Assembly (NCBI RefSeq): GCF_947491715.1
Contig: NZ_CANLKR010000021.1
Coordinates: 1-64,000 of the forward strand
Direction: 5' to 3'
Source: an uncultured Shewanella sp.
GTDB taxonomy: Bacteria > Pseudomonadota > Gammaproteobacteria > Enterobacterales > Shewanellaceae
Length of the DNA: 64,000 nt
Shown here: in pieces, positions 29,023 to 38,034 of the stretch
How the letters are laid out: each line of letters starts with the position of its first letter
How positions within the stretch are numbered: the stretch's first letter is position 1
Notes under the pieces: generated by a model
What the model was told of the DNA's origin: nothing
What the model saw: the letters and a program-made list of their open reading frames with translations, nothing else
The model's database searches: none
Made by a program: the position numbers and the translations under genes

Positions 29023-32000
29023 TTACTGACTATTACCCACTTTAAACCAAATGGCATATAAAGCAGGTAAAAAGAGTAATGTTAATACCGTCCCGATTGC
29101 CGTCCCCCCAATCAAGGTATACGCCATTGGCCCCCAAAATGTCGAATAAGTTAATGGAATAAATGCCAGTACAGCCGCTAATGCTGTCAGTATAACGGGC
29201 CTTGAACGTTGCACCGTTGCTTCAATTAATGCGGTATGTTGCGACATTCCAGAGCTCAAATTATCCTTAATCTGCTGTATTAAAATCAGAGTATTACGCA
29301 TTAGAATGCCCGATAAACCTATCAAGCCTAAAATGGCGGTAAAGCCAAATGGCTGATTAAATAACAACAAAGTCGGTACTGCACCAATTAACCCTAATGG
29401 TGCGGTTAAATACACCATCAACATAGCTGCAAATGAGCGCACTTGTAACATGATAATAAGCAAAGTCAGCCCAATCATAATAGGAAAAATAGGCAATAGT
29501 GCGTTATTCGCCATATTAGATTCTTCAATAATCCCACCTTCTTCAATAACATAGCCATTAGGTAATTGACTGATTAAAGGTGATAATGCCTCTTTTACCT
29601 CTGAGGAAACCTGATGAGGTTGCACATTTTCAGCAACATCCCCTCGAACTGTAATGATAGGCGTACGATTGCGGCGCATTAAAACAGGATCCTCTGAGCC
29701 AAATTCAACATGCCCAATTTGACTCAAAGGAATCGATTTCCCATCAGCATTGACCACATTAAAATCTTGAAATAAAGTGGGATCCCACTTTTCATGTCCC
29801 GCTGTACGAGCCACAATACCCACATTACGGATATCCTCACGCATATTCGTAATCGTCATTCCACTAATGAGAAGCTGCAGCTGCTCTGACACCTCAGACA
29901 TTGACATCCCTAGTTGGCGTAAACGTTCTTTATCAACCACAAAATCAGCTTTCGGTTGTTTTTCTCCCCAATTATGATTAACGGTGCGCATATTTTTATT
30001 ACTACGCATAATCTCAGCCACTTGATTGGAAATGACTCGAAGTTTATCCGGATCCGGTCCCATAACACGAAATTCAACGGGATACGGTGTATAAGGGCCA
30101 AAAACAAGTTGAGAAACACGAATTTGAGCTTCGAATGCTAATCCAGCCTGAATGGCTTTTCTCAATTTTAATTTTAAACGATCTCTTTGATTATCGTTGG
30201 CCGTCAGTATGATAATTTTTGCAAATGCAGGATCCGGAAGCTCAGGGTTATAAGATAAAAAGAATCGAGGCGCACCTTGACCGATATAAGCAGTGACGAC
30301 TTTGGCTTCAGGTTGCAATTTTAACCAGCTTTCCACCTTTTGGGCCGTTTTATCCGTTAACGCAAAACTTGAACCTTCTTGCATTTGTAATTCGACCAAC
30401 AACTCTGGCCTATCGGAATTAGGAAAAAATTGTTGCTGTACAAAAAGCATGCCCAAAGCAGACACTACAAAAAGTAACAAAACTGCACCGGATACTAATC
30501 GCTTATATTTCACGACCCATTGGACCACATTGCGTAATATTTGATAATTTTTTGTCGCATAAATTGCTTCATGGCCACCCGAGACTGGCTCAATATTTGG
30601 CAGTAACTTCACGCCGATATAGGGCGTGAACACCACTGCGACAACCCATGAAGCTATTAAAGCAAAACCCACAATCCAAAATATATTGCCTGCATACTCA
30701 CCAGCACTTGATTGAGCAAACCCGACAGGAGTAAAGCCAATGATGGTAATTAATGTCCCAGATAGCATAGGGGATGCAGTATGACTCCAAGAATAAGCCG
30801 CGGCTTTTACTCGGCTCATGCCTTCTTCCATTTTCACCACCATAGTCTCTATGGCAATAATGGCATCATCTACAAGTAGCCCCAAAGATAGAATTAATGC
30901 GCCTAAAGTAATACGATCAAATTGCCTATCGGTTAATAGCATGATGGTAAATACAGCAGCCAAAGTTAGCGGCACAGCGGCAACAACAATAATCCCAACT
31001 CGCCATCCCATACTCAGCAAACTCACAAGCATCACCACTGAGATAGCCACAACAAATTTAAGCATAAATTCACTGAAAGCATTATCAATATTCACCGCTT
31101 GCTCAGAGATTTTACTCACCTCAACGCCAGAAGGAAGTTGTTCTCTTATCGAAGAGAACGCTTTATTCAGTGCTTCCCCCAGCGCGAGTTCATTTCCTCC
31201 TTCTCGCATGACGACACCCAATAAAATACTCGGTTCACCATTATCACGAATTTTAAATGTGGCAGGATCTTCATAACCCCGTTTAATGGATGCAATATCT
31301 TTTAATTTAAACGTAAAGCCCTTTCCAGCAATAACCGTATTGCCAATATCCTCTAAGCGATGATAAGCACCATCCAAACGCACAAACACTTTACGATCGT
31401 CAGTCTCGATAGCACCTGCAGGAGTCAGTTGGTTAGCGCTTTGCAACGCAGAAAAAATAGCAGTAGGAGAAATCCCTAAATTAGCCAATCTAGCATAAGA
31501 AAACTCCACAAAAATGCGTTCCGGTTGCTCCCCTAAAATATTCACTTTCTTAACGCCGGGTACATGAAGAAGTTGTTGCCTTACTCCTTCCGCTTGACGA
31601 GAGAGTAAACGCATTGGCAGGCTGTTCGCTTTTAATGCATATAATGCAAAGGTCACATCGGAATATTCATCATTGATGAAAGGACCTAACACACCAGAAG
31701 GTAGGCTTTTTGCCTCATCGTCTAATTTTTTACGAGCTTGATAAAATTGCTGCGCCAGCTCACTCGGCGGCATCGATGATTTAAGTGTTAGCGTCATCAA
31801 CGCCATCCCTGGACGTGTTACTGTTTCGACTCTGTCATACCATCGTAATTCTTGAAGTCTTTTTTCAAGAGGTTCAGCCACTAAATTTTGCATTTCTTTT
31901 GGTGTTGCCCCCGGCCACGCGACTGATACCGTTAAGACTTTAACCGTGAACATAGGGTCTTCAGCTCGACCCAATTCAAAAAAGGAGAATACGCCAGCCA

Positions 32001-32076
32001 GTGTAATCGCAATAATGAGAAATAACGTAATGGATCGCTCACGTACTGCTAATGCGGATAAATTTAATTGATTCAT
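29023..32076 (-). CDS. RND efflux permease (HAE1/AcrB-type)
   Basis: A 1017-residue inner-membrane proton-driven multidrug pump. It starts ALAVRERSITLFLIIAITLAG and has RAEDPMFTVKVLTVSVAWPGA, the periplasmic PN/PC domains, and the proton-relay helix LSLGLLVDDAIIAIETMVV with adjacent Asp residues. The second half repeats the layout, ending MAYTLIGGTAIGTVLTLLFLPALYAIWF. AGGAGG lies 5 nt before the ATG. It overlaps the adaptor gene by 4 nt (ATGA). No outer-membrane TolC gene is adjacent, so a shared TolC is expected. Confidence 0.94.
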   Translation of the reverse strand: MNQLNLSALAVRERSITLFLIIAITLAGVFSFFELGRAEDPMFTVKVLTVSVAWPGATPKEMQNLVAEPLEKRLQELRWYDRVETVTRPGMALMTLTLKSSMPPSELAQQFYQARKKLDDEAKSLPSGVLGPFINDEYSDVTFALYALKANSLPMRLLSRQAEGVRQQLLHVPGVKKVNILGEQPERIFVEFSYARLANLGISPTAIFSALQSANQLTPAGAIETDDRKVFVRLDGAYHRLEDIGNTVIAGKGFTFKLKDIASIKRGYEDPATFKIRDNGEPSILLGVVMREGGNELALGEALNKAFSSIREQLPSGVEVSKISEQAVNIDNAFSEFMLKFVVAISVVMLVSLLSMGWRVGIIVVAAVPLTLAAVFTIMLLTDRQFDRITLGALILSLGLLVDDAIIAIETMVVKMEEGMSRVKAAAYSWSHTASPMLSGTLITIIGFTPVGFAQSSAGEYAGNIFWIVGFALIASWVVAVVFTPYIGVKLLPNIEPVSGGHEAIYATKNYQILRNVVQWVVKYKRLVSGAVLLLFVVSALGMLFVQQQFFPNSDRPELLVELQMQEGSSFALTDKTAQKVESWLKLQPEAKVVTAYIGQGAPRFFLSYNPELPDPAFAKIIILTANDNQRDRLKLKLRKAIQAGLAFEAQIRVSQLVFGPYTPYPVEFRVMGPDPDKLRVISNQVAEIMRSNKNMRTVNHNWGEKQPKADFVVDKERLRQLGMSMSEVSEQLQLLISGMTITNMREDIRNVGIVARTAGHEKWDPTLFQDFNVVNADGKSIPLSQIGHVEFGSEDPVLMRRNRTPIITVRGDVAENVQPHQVSSEVKEALSPLISQLPNGYVIEEGGIIEESNMANNALLPIFPIMIGLTLLIIMLQVRSFAAMLMVYLTAPLGLIGAVPTLLLFNQPFGFTAILGLIGLSGILMRNTLILIQQIKDNLSSGMSQHTALIEATVQRSRPVILTALAAVLAFIPLTYSTFWGPMAYTLIGGTAIGTVLTLLFLPALYAIWFKVGNSQ

Positions 32077-33155
32077 TGCGCCTCCTGCTTATCATACAAG
32101 GCAGCTACCAGCTCGTTTTCATATAAACGGTGTGATCCTTTTGCGGCAATGAATTCATTCAATGTAAGCAATCCTTGCACACTGGCCATTTTTGCATTCA
32201 TTCGCAATATATTGACTCGCCTAAAAGTGACTGTTGAGTCAATGGGATCCAGCACCCACACTCCACTGCCTTGACCATCGTTATATAACGCATCAATAGG
32301 AACAATAAAACTATTTTCAGCCGCAGGAAGTTGCAGTGTCACACTCACCGTTGACCCTAATAAAGGCAGTTGTTTACCTTCTAATTTAAAGCGCGCTTCA
32401 TAAGTACGTGTGGCCACATCAGCAGCATTTGAAATTTCTCTTAAATACGCATTTTCCGTGGGTATGTTGGCATTAAAAAAACGTGCGATTGCTTGGGTGC
32501 CGAGTTCTGGATGAATTGTTTCAGGCAATCGAACCACAGCATCTCTTGGGCCATCTTGCGCTAAAACCATCATAGATTGTCCCGCCGTCACCACTTGGCC
32601 AACTTCCCCTATCACATTAGCGATCACCCCATCAGCATCTGCAACGAGAGCCGAATATTCCATTGCATGATCGGCAATAGTAGCATTCGCTTTTGCCATT
32701 GCCAGCTGAGCCTTACTTGCCCTTAATGTCGCCAAAGCATAATCATAATCTTGTTTGGAAACATAACCTGAATTAACCAATTTACGTTTTCTACTTTCAT
32801 CGCTTTTCGCTTTAAAGACATCGGCTTTTGCCGCTTCAATGGCTTTATTGGCAGCAGTTAATTCTAAATGTAAATCTTTGGTATCCAGCCTCATCAATAC
32901 TTGGCCTTTCTTGACATATTCCCCCGTATTGACTTCCCTCTGCAAAATCTTACCAGCAACACGAAAACTTAAATCACTTTGAACTTTGGCCTCAACAGTA
33001 CCGCTAAAAGTCCTGTGCTGGCTAATATCTGGCTTAACCGACACGAATCGAATAACCGGAGGTTGCACTCTAGGGTCTATTTCTTGCTGAGATGGCTGAC
33101 TACACGCATTAAGTAGCGCACAGACGAATAGGATAGTGGACAATTTATATGACAT
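32073..33155 (-). CDS. RND efflux periplasmic adaptor (MFP) lipoprotein
   Basis: Membrane fusion protein linking the RND pump to an outer-membrane channel. From the ATG at 33155 it has a lipoprotein signal ending LLNACS (Cys about 20). The lipoyl half-motif FSGTVEAKVQSDLSFRVAGK comes next, then a helical hairpin (AANKAIEAAKADVFKAKSDE), a second lipoyl half (YSALVADADGVIANVIGEVG) and beta-barrel segments. The frame opens 11 codons earlier but only this start gives a clean signal. It is followed by the pump gene with a 4-nt overlap and preceded by a tetR gene. Confidence 0.92.
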   Translation of the reverse strand: MSYKLSTILFVCALLNACSQPSQQEIDPRVQPPVIRFVSVKPDISQHRTFSGTVEAKVQSDLSFRVAGKILQREVNTGEYVKKGQVLMRLDTKDLHLELTAANKAIEAAKADVFKAKSDESRKRKLVNSGYVSKQDYDYALATLRASKAQLAMAKANATIADHAMEYSALVADADGVIANVIGEVGQVVTAGQSMMVLAQDGPRDAVVRLPETIHPELGTQAIARFFNANIPTENAYLREISNAADVATRTYEARFKLEGKQLPLLGSTVSVTLQLPAAENSFIVPIDALYNDGQGSGVWVLDPIDSTVTFRRVNILRMNAKMASVQGLLTLNEFIAAKGSHRLYENELVAALYDKQEAQ

Positions 33156-33193
33156 GGGAATAGGCCTATTGAACTTCAATGGGCCCATTATTA

Positions 33194-33224
33194 GTTACAA
33201 GTTACAAAAAGTCAAACTTGTAAC
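33194..33224. promoter_or_regulatory. Candidate TetR operator before the efflux genes
   Basis: GTTACAAGTT (33194-33203) and AACTTGTAAC (33215-33224) form a perfect 10-bp inverted repeat with an 11-nt spacer, in the 92-bp gap between tetR and the adaptor gene. A further GTTACA half-site lies nearby at 33237-33242. Symmetry and place fit an operator bound by the neighbouring TetR-type repressor. The binder is inferred. Confidence 0.6.
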
Positions 33225-33247
33225 CTTTGTTTTCTTGTTACAGTTTT

Positions 33248-33868
33248 TTAAATGGCTAGACTACGCAGCACCATATTGGTTATCGGTATCAAACTTTCAT
33301 CAAGCTCTGACTCCTGTTTTTGCTCTAATAATAAGGGGTGTGAAATGAGCAACATGGTATCGCGAATAGCTAAACACACTTCATCTAAAGGCGCTTTACG
33401 GTCAAATATGCCATCTTCACGCCCTTGAACTATCACCTTTTCAATAAGGCTAAAAAGAGTAGCTTGATGATTGTTATTTGAACACCAATTATTTTCAAAA
33501 CTTAATGCTGCTATCTCGTGTAACTTTTTCTCTTTAGACATGAGCTCTAAACTTTTACACATCAACATCTTGAACATTAGTCTAATTTTATGGGCCGCAT
33601 TATGTTCAGTATCAGTAATGACTTCCAACTCTTTATCGAAAGCCGCTAATGTTTCAGCGCAAACCACTTCAGCAATATCTTTTTTGGATGAAAAGAATTT
33701 ATAGATATAAGCATTTGAGACACCAATTGCTTTTGCAATATCACCAACCGATGTCTTGTTATACCCATAATGACTAAAGTGCTCTATTGCGACATGAATA
33801 ATTTGCTCTCTTCGCTCATGGGACTCTGGCCCCCGCTGAGGAAGAGGTGTTTTTTTATTATTACTCAT
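33248..33868 (-). CDS. TetR-family transcriptional regulator
   Basis: A 206-residue repressor with an N-terminal helix-turn-helix (IIHVAIEHFSHYGYNKTSV, GDIAKAIGVSNAYIYKFFSS) and a variable helical ligand domain with no recognised effector. It lies directly upstream of, and in the same direction as, the RND adaptor and permease, so it very likely represses the pump. Palindromes are present both before itself (33881-33906) and before the adaptor gene, suggesting autoregulation too. Confidence 0.9.
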   Translation of the reverse strand: MSNNKKTPLPQRGPESHERREQIIHVAIEHFSHYGYNKTSVGDIAKAIGVSNAYIYKFFSSKKDIAEVVCAETLAAFDKELEVITDTEHNAAHKIRLMFKMLMCKSLELMSKEKKLHEIAALSFENNWCSNNNHQATLFSLIEKVIVQGREDGIFDRKAPLDEVCLAIRDTMLLISHPLLLEQKQESELDESLIPITNMVLRSLAI

Positions 33869-33880
33869 CGACCCTACCTA

Positions 33881-33906
33881 GGTGACAAAAACAAACATAT
33901 GTCACC
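33881..33906. promoter_or_regulatory. Candidate operator before tetR
   Basis: GGTGACA (33881-33887) and TGTCACC (33900-33906) form a perfect 7-bp inverted repeat with a 12-nt spacer, 12 bp before the tetR start. The half-site GTGACA resembles the GTTACA half-sites of the downstream palindrome, so the same regulator may bind both. Confidence 0.5.
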
Positions 33907-33970
33907 ATTTTAGCATAGTCATTACAGACTAGCTATTGCCCTACATTGATTGACTTTACACCTGTTGGTA

Positions 33971-34717
33971 TTAACTCGGTTTGCGAGCAATAATCCCTAA
34001 AATGCCTCTTCCATTACCCCCAAAGAAATTGTCTAGTTGCTCTGGAAAATTAATATCAAAATAATGGCTGTCCTCAATGATAAAACCCACATCTTCTAAC
34101 AAAGCAGATAAACTTTTAACCGTAAAAAGGTGAACAAATTCCGGCAATGCATCCCCCGGCATGAGTTCAAGTTTATCTTGATGAATAAACTCCCCCATAC
34201 TGGAAAGTTGAATTTGCCCAGGAAAGCGCTCCCCTGACTTTTCTCGTCGTTCAAACTCATGAATAAACTTAAGCCAATATTGATAAGGTGTGGCGACATT
34301 GATATAAAATTTACCACTGGGTATAAGCCAGTCATAAGATTTCTTCATGCCCTGTATGACATCTTCACCTTTTAAAAAGTGAAATAAGTATGAACAATGG
34401 ATCCCACTAATCGAATGACGTTCAAAGTGAAAGTCGCTGGGGAAATCCCCTTGCTTTACCGTTAAAAAAGGCAATAAGGTTTTAGGCGTCTCCGCCTTTA
34501 AAATATCTAAGTGTTGCTGCTCTAAATCACAAGCAATGATCTTTTTTTTCATTGCAAGCACAGGTAACGTAGCAATACCATAAGCACAACCCATATCGAT
34601 CACAGCATGTGTCGCACTGGCAGAATCTCGAATAAATGATTGACTAACCATAGAAAACTGTTTGACCATTACTCCTTTTTTGTTCAACGTACTTCTCACC
34701 CATTCATCATCGATCAT
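33971..34717 (-). CDS. Class I SAM-dependent methyltransferase
   Basis: A 248-residue cytosolic enzyme from the ATG at 34717 (GGTGGG upstream; an alternative TTG lies at 34729). The SAM site is AVIDMGCAYGIATLPVLAM with the acidic DLEQQHLD at the next strand, then GDFPSDFHF and GIHCSYLFHFLKGEDV. Residues 150-250 are a family-specific cap with no recognised function. Substrate unknown. It sits next to the secretion chaperone/effector pair on the opposite strand, and a link is possible but unproven. Confidence 0.75.
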   Translation of the reverse strand: MIDDEWVRSTLNKKGVMVKQFSMVSQSFIRDSASATHAVIDMGCAYGIATLPVLAMKKKIIACDLEQQHLDILKAETPKTLLPFLTVKQGDFPSDFHFERHSISGIHCSYLFHFLKGEDVIQGMKKSYDWLIPSGKFYINVATPYQYWLKFIHEFERREKSGERFPGQIQLSSMGEFIHQDKLELMPGDALPEFVHLFTVKSLSALLEDVGFIIEDSHYFDINFPEQLDNFFGGNGRGILGIIARKPS

Positions 34718-35119
34718 GCCACCCACCAAACTTAGAAAGAATCTGTTGTCAGTATAGGATCTGTTGAGTTTTTGTGATGAGTCCTACTGTTGTTTGCAGG
34801 TTATTTATACAAGGCAGCGCCTACCGATATAATGTCGTTGTTCTCGATTTGAATGCTAACATCGCTCTATCTTCCTCCCATTCCTAGTGTCACCAATAAG
34901 CAATGATGCCGTACAAGGAGTCACGCTGAATCCACAGAAAAGTATGAGGACATTCGATAAGTAGAAGACATTTCACTCACAAGCATAAAAAGATTACTTT
35001 TTAAACTCATCGGACCAAAACATTAAAAAAAGTTTATATTATCGGTATCCGCTCACGTCCTCAAGCCATTAAGCTAGCGTTTATCTTAATGCTGTACTGA
35101 GTATTTAAAGAGGTTATCT
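34718..35119. other. Non-coding AT-rich leader between methyltransferase and chaperone genes
   Basis: About 400 bp with no ORF of note. It should hold the divergent promoters for the methyltransferase (left) and the chaperone/effector pair (right). A TATATT box at 35035-35040 is a possible -10 element for the rightward genes, but no good -35 box pairs with it. No repeats or IS ends were recognised. Confidence 0.4.
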
Positions 35120-35566
35120 ATGCTGACATCAACACCCCTGTCGTTTTCAAATCATTATCATCAAAGTTTAGAGTCTTTAGTCGAGCAGGCCCTTATTTCA
35201 TTGGAGTGTCCAGCCGAACAACTTACTAACTTCCACGCTCATTCCGGCATTCACCTTGAATTTAACCGTATCCCCAATATCACCATCAGCATTGAAAATG
35301 ACAGGTTATGGCTATGGTCTGCTTTTAGTGAATTAACCCCCAAATTAATCACTCAACAGGCAGCAGAGTTACTCAGCATTTTACAGCAACCCATTCCTAA
35401 TATTGAACTCGATCAAGCCATATTAGTAAAAGCAAACCAAGGTTATGAATTAAAAGCACTCGTCGATCCCAGCTGCCTATATGTTGCATCTAATCTCGGT
35501 ATGATTATCGAGTATTTCTACCAAAAAGTGGATGGTATTGAAAAACTTTTTTCCCACGAACTGTAA
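35120..35566 (+). CDS. Type III secretion chaperone, InvB/Spa15-like (class IB)
   Basis: A 148-residue small acidic cytosolic protein resembling InvB/Spa15 chaperones, which bind the N-termini of several effectors. Seen in family order: LESLVEQALISLEC, then IHLEFNRIPNITISIENDRL followed by WLWSAFSE, then QAAELLSILQQP, and YELKALVDPSCL with a final IIEYFYQKVDGIEKLF. The pattern of strand, W-x-W, and L-K-A-L-V-x-P matches InvB as I recall it. GAGGT lies 10 nt upstream of the ATG. The effector gene begins 36 bp downstream. No secretion apparatus genes are in the window. Confidence 0.75.
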   Translation: MLTSTPLSFSNHYHQSLESLVEQALISLECPAEQLTNFHAHSGIHLEFNRIPNITISIENDRLWLWSAFSELTPKLITQQAAELLSILQQPIPNIELDQAILVKANQGYELKALVDPSCLYVASNLGMIIEYFYQKVDGIEKLFSHEL

Positions 35567-35602
35567 TTTAAATTCACCACCATTAAACAGAGACATTTTC
35601 TT

Positions 35603-36679
35603 ATGCCAACAACATTATCGGTTCCAAAATCTGCTCCGCCACCACCACCAATTTCATCAACCTCCATTGAGAGTTCACGAACATCGACAAGCATCAACTC
35701 AAACACAACTTCAAGTGTAAGAGACAATTTAACAGGAATATCGAGCAGTCAAAATACAAGCCAAAGTCAATCCGTAAAGGTGCAAAAAGATGGTATCATC
35801 TATAGCCCCTTTGCCGCTGAAGACTCTGTTAAACAATGCATGGGAAAAAATATTACCCGCTTAAGACAAGGTAAAGAAGCCTATCCTGTTATCGTTAAAG
35901 ATAATAATGCAAAAATGCAATTTGAAAACATAAAACAGCAAAAAATAAACCAATACTCTAGCTATGTAGAAAGACTTCAAACATCAATACAAAAAAACAA
36001 CCAAAAGATACTTTCAAATAATCAAATAAACTTTACTTCTAATGAAAAGATACAGTTAAGAGAACAAATAAATAAAAATATAGAAAATCAAATAATCAAA
36101 AATCAAGGATTATTAAAAAGTAATCTTGAAATACTCAATACATATGAAAAATTAGAGGTTTACAGTAATCAAGATAGCCATTTGCTTGGAAAACTCTCAC
36201 AAGGAAAACACAAACTCTACATTGTTGCACATGGTACAGCAGGAAAAGATACGCTGCAGGCTACATTGTCAAAAGATTCACCACAAATTTCATCTAACCA
36301 GCTTGCTAAAGATCTCAAAAAAGGAGGACTGAAAACCAGCTTTGATGACGTAAGAAGCGTGAGTTGTGAGAGTGCAGACACACGATCCATCACTTCTTTC
36401 AATAAGGAAGAATTACAAAAAGCAAGCCAACCTACCTATAACTTTAATTTCAGTCTGGGTTTTAAGACCTTTAAATCAATTGATCGCCAGCCCTTTGCTC
36501 AGGAACTCAGTGACGCACTCGGCGGCTTAGGTTATAAAAACATGAAGGTCACAGGCTATCACGGCTCTGGAAGAGGGATGCCTGAAGGGGTAAATCAACT
36601 TCGTGTTCTGGACGAAAACATCAACTCTGAATCTATGAGGCGATCATTGGTGAAGCAAGTCTTTACTCCTAATACCTAG
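35603..36679 (+). CDS. Candidate type III effector with a His/Cys (clan CD-like) domain
   Basis: A 358-residue protein directly after a secretion chaperone gene. Residues 1-60 are Ser/Thr/Pro/Asn-rich with a PPPPP run, as in unstructured effector secretion signals. Residues 100-190 are Gln/Asn/Lys-rich and probably helical. The C-terminal domain has KLYIVAHGTAG (His 210) and, 45 residues later, DVRSVSCESADT (Cys 255), then FAQELSDALGGLGYKNMKVT and GYHGSGRG. A His-Gly turn followed by a Cys at the end of a strand is the layout of clan CD cysteine peptidases such as the C80 toxin-processing domains. Peptidase activity is inferred. No close family is recognised. The gene is more AT-rich than its neighbours, suggesting transfer. 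Confidence 0.65.
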   Translation: MPTTLSVPKSAPPPPPISSTSIESSRTSTSINSNTTSSVRDNLTGISSSQNTSQSQSVKVQKDGIIYSPFAAEDSVKQCMGKNITRLRQGKEAYPVIVKDNNAKMQFENIKQQKINQYSSYVERLQTSIQKNNQKILSNNQINFTSNEKIQLREQINKNIENQIIKNQGLLKSNLEILNTYEKLEVYSNQDSHLLGKLSQGKHKLYIVAHGTAGKDTLQATLSKDSPQISSNQLAKDLKKGGLKTSFDDVRSVSCESADTRSITSFNKEELQKASQPTYNFNFSLGFKTFKSIDRQPFAQELSDALGGLGYKNMKVTGYHGSGRGMPEGVNQLRVLDENINSESMRRSLVKQVFTPNT

Positions 36680-36684
36680 ATCAG

Positions 36685-36837
36685 TTACTTGGGCTGTAGA
36701 ACATCAGCCCTGAACGATTTCTCTCGAAAATAATAAGTCATAAAGTACTGTCTGATCCGGCTCATATCCAAAATAAGCCCAAGCGTTAGCATAGGTAAAG
36801 CGACAATCAATAACATCCCTAAAAAACCATAATGCAT
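36685..36837 (-). CDS. 50-residue membrane micro-protein
   Basis: Below the usual size cutoff but well supported by its translation signals: AAGGGA lies 7 nt before the ATG at 36837. The protein begins MHYGFLGMLLIVALPMLTLG, a single TM helix, then a basic/aromatic tail MSRIRQYFMTYYFREKSF, and ends just before the effector gene stop on the other strand. The N-out/C-in topology follows from the positive tail. No family recognised. Confidence 0.55.
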   Translation of the reverse strand: MHYGFLGMLLIVALPMLTLGLILDMSRIRQYFMTYYFREKSFRADVLQPK

Positions 36838-37151
36838 TGTCTAATCCCTTCACTATCCGCAGTCAAAGCACTGTTAACCCATCGTTAAACCACAGTTAAA
36901 GCTGAAACCAATGAAAGCAAACAGCTAAATGTGTGTCACTTATTGCTGAGATCTAGGAATAAATAGTATAGATAAATGATTGATATGCCACTTTACATAA
37001 TTTAATCAATTCATCATCTCCATCATTTTATCTAAGGCTGCATTTTTTAACGCAAAACGAAAAAAGTCCTGCGTGAGCAGGACTTTTTATCAATTCGTCT
37101 AGCGACTAATCACAAGAGTTAATCGCTAAGAGCGACATCTAGGCGCAAAGC
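36838..37151. other. Non-coding region before ssb 3' end
   Basis: About 310 bp without a gene, holding the promoter of the micro-protein (read leftward) on the left. It contains three GTTAA(C/A) words at 36871-36902 of unclear meaning. On the right lies the ssb terminator (listed separately). Confidence 0.4.
37061..37088. terminator. Intrinsic terminator after ssb
   Basis: AAAAAGTCCTGC (37061-37072) pairs perfectly with GCAGGACTTTTT (37077-37088) around a GTGA loop. With flanking A5/T5 it can work in either direction; ssb, read leftward, ends about 65 bp before it. Confidence 0.88.
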
Positions 37152-37946
37152 CTAGAACGGAATATCATCATCCCAACCGTCATCCAAGTCTGGCGTGAAG
37201 TTTTGCGCTTGCTGAGGCTGCCCAGCAGGCTGGGCGGCTTGCTGTACAGGTTGTGGCGCTGGGCGCTGCTGCGGTGCATTTTGTGCAGGACGCTGTTGTT
37301 GAGGCGCAGCTTGTGGCTTAGGTGCGTAAGCAGCCTGCTGTGGCATACCTTGTTGTGGTGCTTGACCTTGAGGCTGCCCGCTATTTTGTAAACCGCTGTT
37401 TTGCTGACCACTATTTTGTTGACCACTATTTTGTTGACCACTATTTTGTTGACCATAGCCACCGTGTTGTGGTGCACTCTGGTAGCCGCCTTGCTGAGGC
37501 GCATTTTGTTGACCACTATTTTGTTGGCCATAAGCGCCTTGTTGACCGCTATTTTGTTGACCGCCATTTTGCTGACCGTAAGCACCTTGTTGACCACCGC
37601 CTTGTCCGCGGCTGTCTAACATTTGCATTTCACTGGCATTAATCTCAGTTTTATAACGATCTTGACCCGTTTGTTGATCTTGCCATTTACTGGTTTGCAA
37701 TTTACCTTCAAGGTAAACTTTAGAGCCTTTTTTCAGGTACTCACCCGCCACTTCAGCCAAACGACGATACATAACAATGTTATGCCATTCAGTACGCTCT
37801 TGCTGTTGACCTTGCTGATCTTTCCACGTTTCGCTGGTCGCCACGGTAAAGTTGGCTACTGCGTTGCCATTCGGCATGTAGCGTACTTCAGGATCTTTTC
37901 CTAAGTTACCGACCAAAATTACTTTATTGACACCACGACTGGCCAT
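37152..37946 (-). CDS. ssb: Single-stranded DNA-binding protein SSB
   Basis: Coats single-stranded DNA and recruits repair proteins by its acidic tail. 264 residues, longer than the ~178 of E. coli SSB. Residues 1-112 form the OB fold ([49 protein letters not shown]). The linker is an expanded Gln/Gly/Asn region with many QQNSG units, then Pro/Gln/Ala-rich sequence. The C-terminal tip ends DDDIPF, the conserved protein-docking motif. The linker repeats are also visible as DNA repeats (next entry). Confidence 0.96.
   Translation of the reverse strand: MASRGVNKVILVGNLGKDPEVRYMPNGNAVANFTVATSETWKDQQGQQQERTEWHNIVMYRRLAEVAGEYLKKGSKVYLEGKLQTSKWQDQQTGQDRYKTEINASEMQMLDSRGQGGGQQGAYGQQNGGQQNSGQQGAYGQQNSGQQNAPQQGGYQSAPQHGGYGQQNSGQQNSGQQNSGQQNSGLQNSGQPQGQAPQQGMPQQAAYAPKPQAAPQQQRPAQNAPQQRPAPQPVQQAAQPAGQPQQAQNFTPDLDDGWDDDIPF
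37379..37455. repeat. 15-bp tandem repeats in the SSB linker
   Basis: The unit CACTATTTTGTTGAC (encoding GQQNS on the minus strand) occurs in at least three perfect adjacent copies with degenerate copies on both sides. Further copies lie at 37500-37590. The unit is a multiple of three bases, so copy number changes alter linker length without breaking the frame. Confidence 0.85.
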
Positions 37947-38034
37947 TTAACTCTCCTGCAATTGCTGATAAAACCGGATCACATTGATCCCAGTTATTCA
38001 TTAGGTAAAACCAAGTGCACTTAGACACTCATAT

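Noticed and set aside
30818-31276. 152-codon + strand ORF inside the RND gene
   Set aside because: Ser/Thr-rich antisense shadow of a membrane protein gene, typical of codon-phase mirroring.
35518-35727. ORF antisense to the chaperone-effector junction
   Set aside because: Low-complexity mirror of the Ser/Pro-rich effector start; no ribosome site.
37400-37600. CRISPR-like short repeats
   Set aside because: Units are adjacent without unique spacers, in frame with ssb and coding.
37139-37642. Several long ORFs in other frames of ssb
   Set aside because: They arise from the repeated linker codons; the SSB frame has OB-fold and DDDIPF tail.
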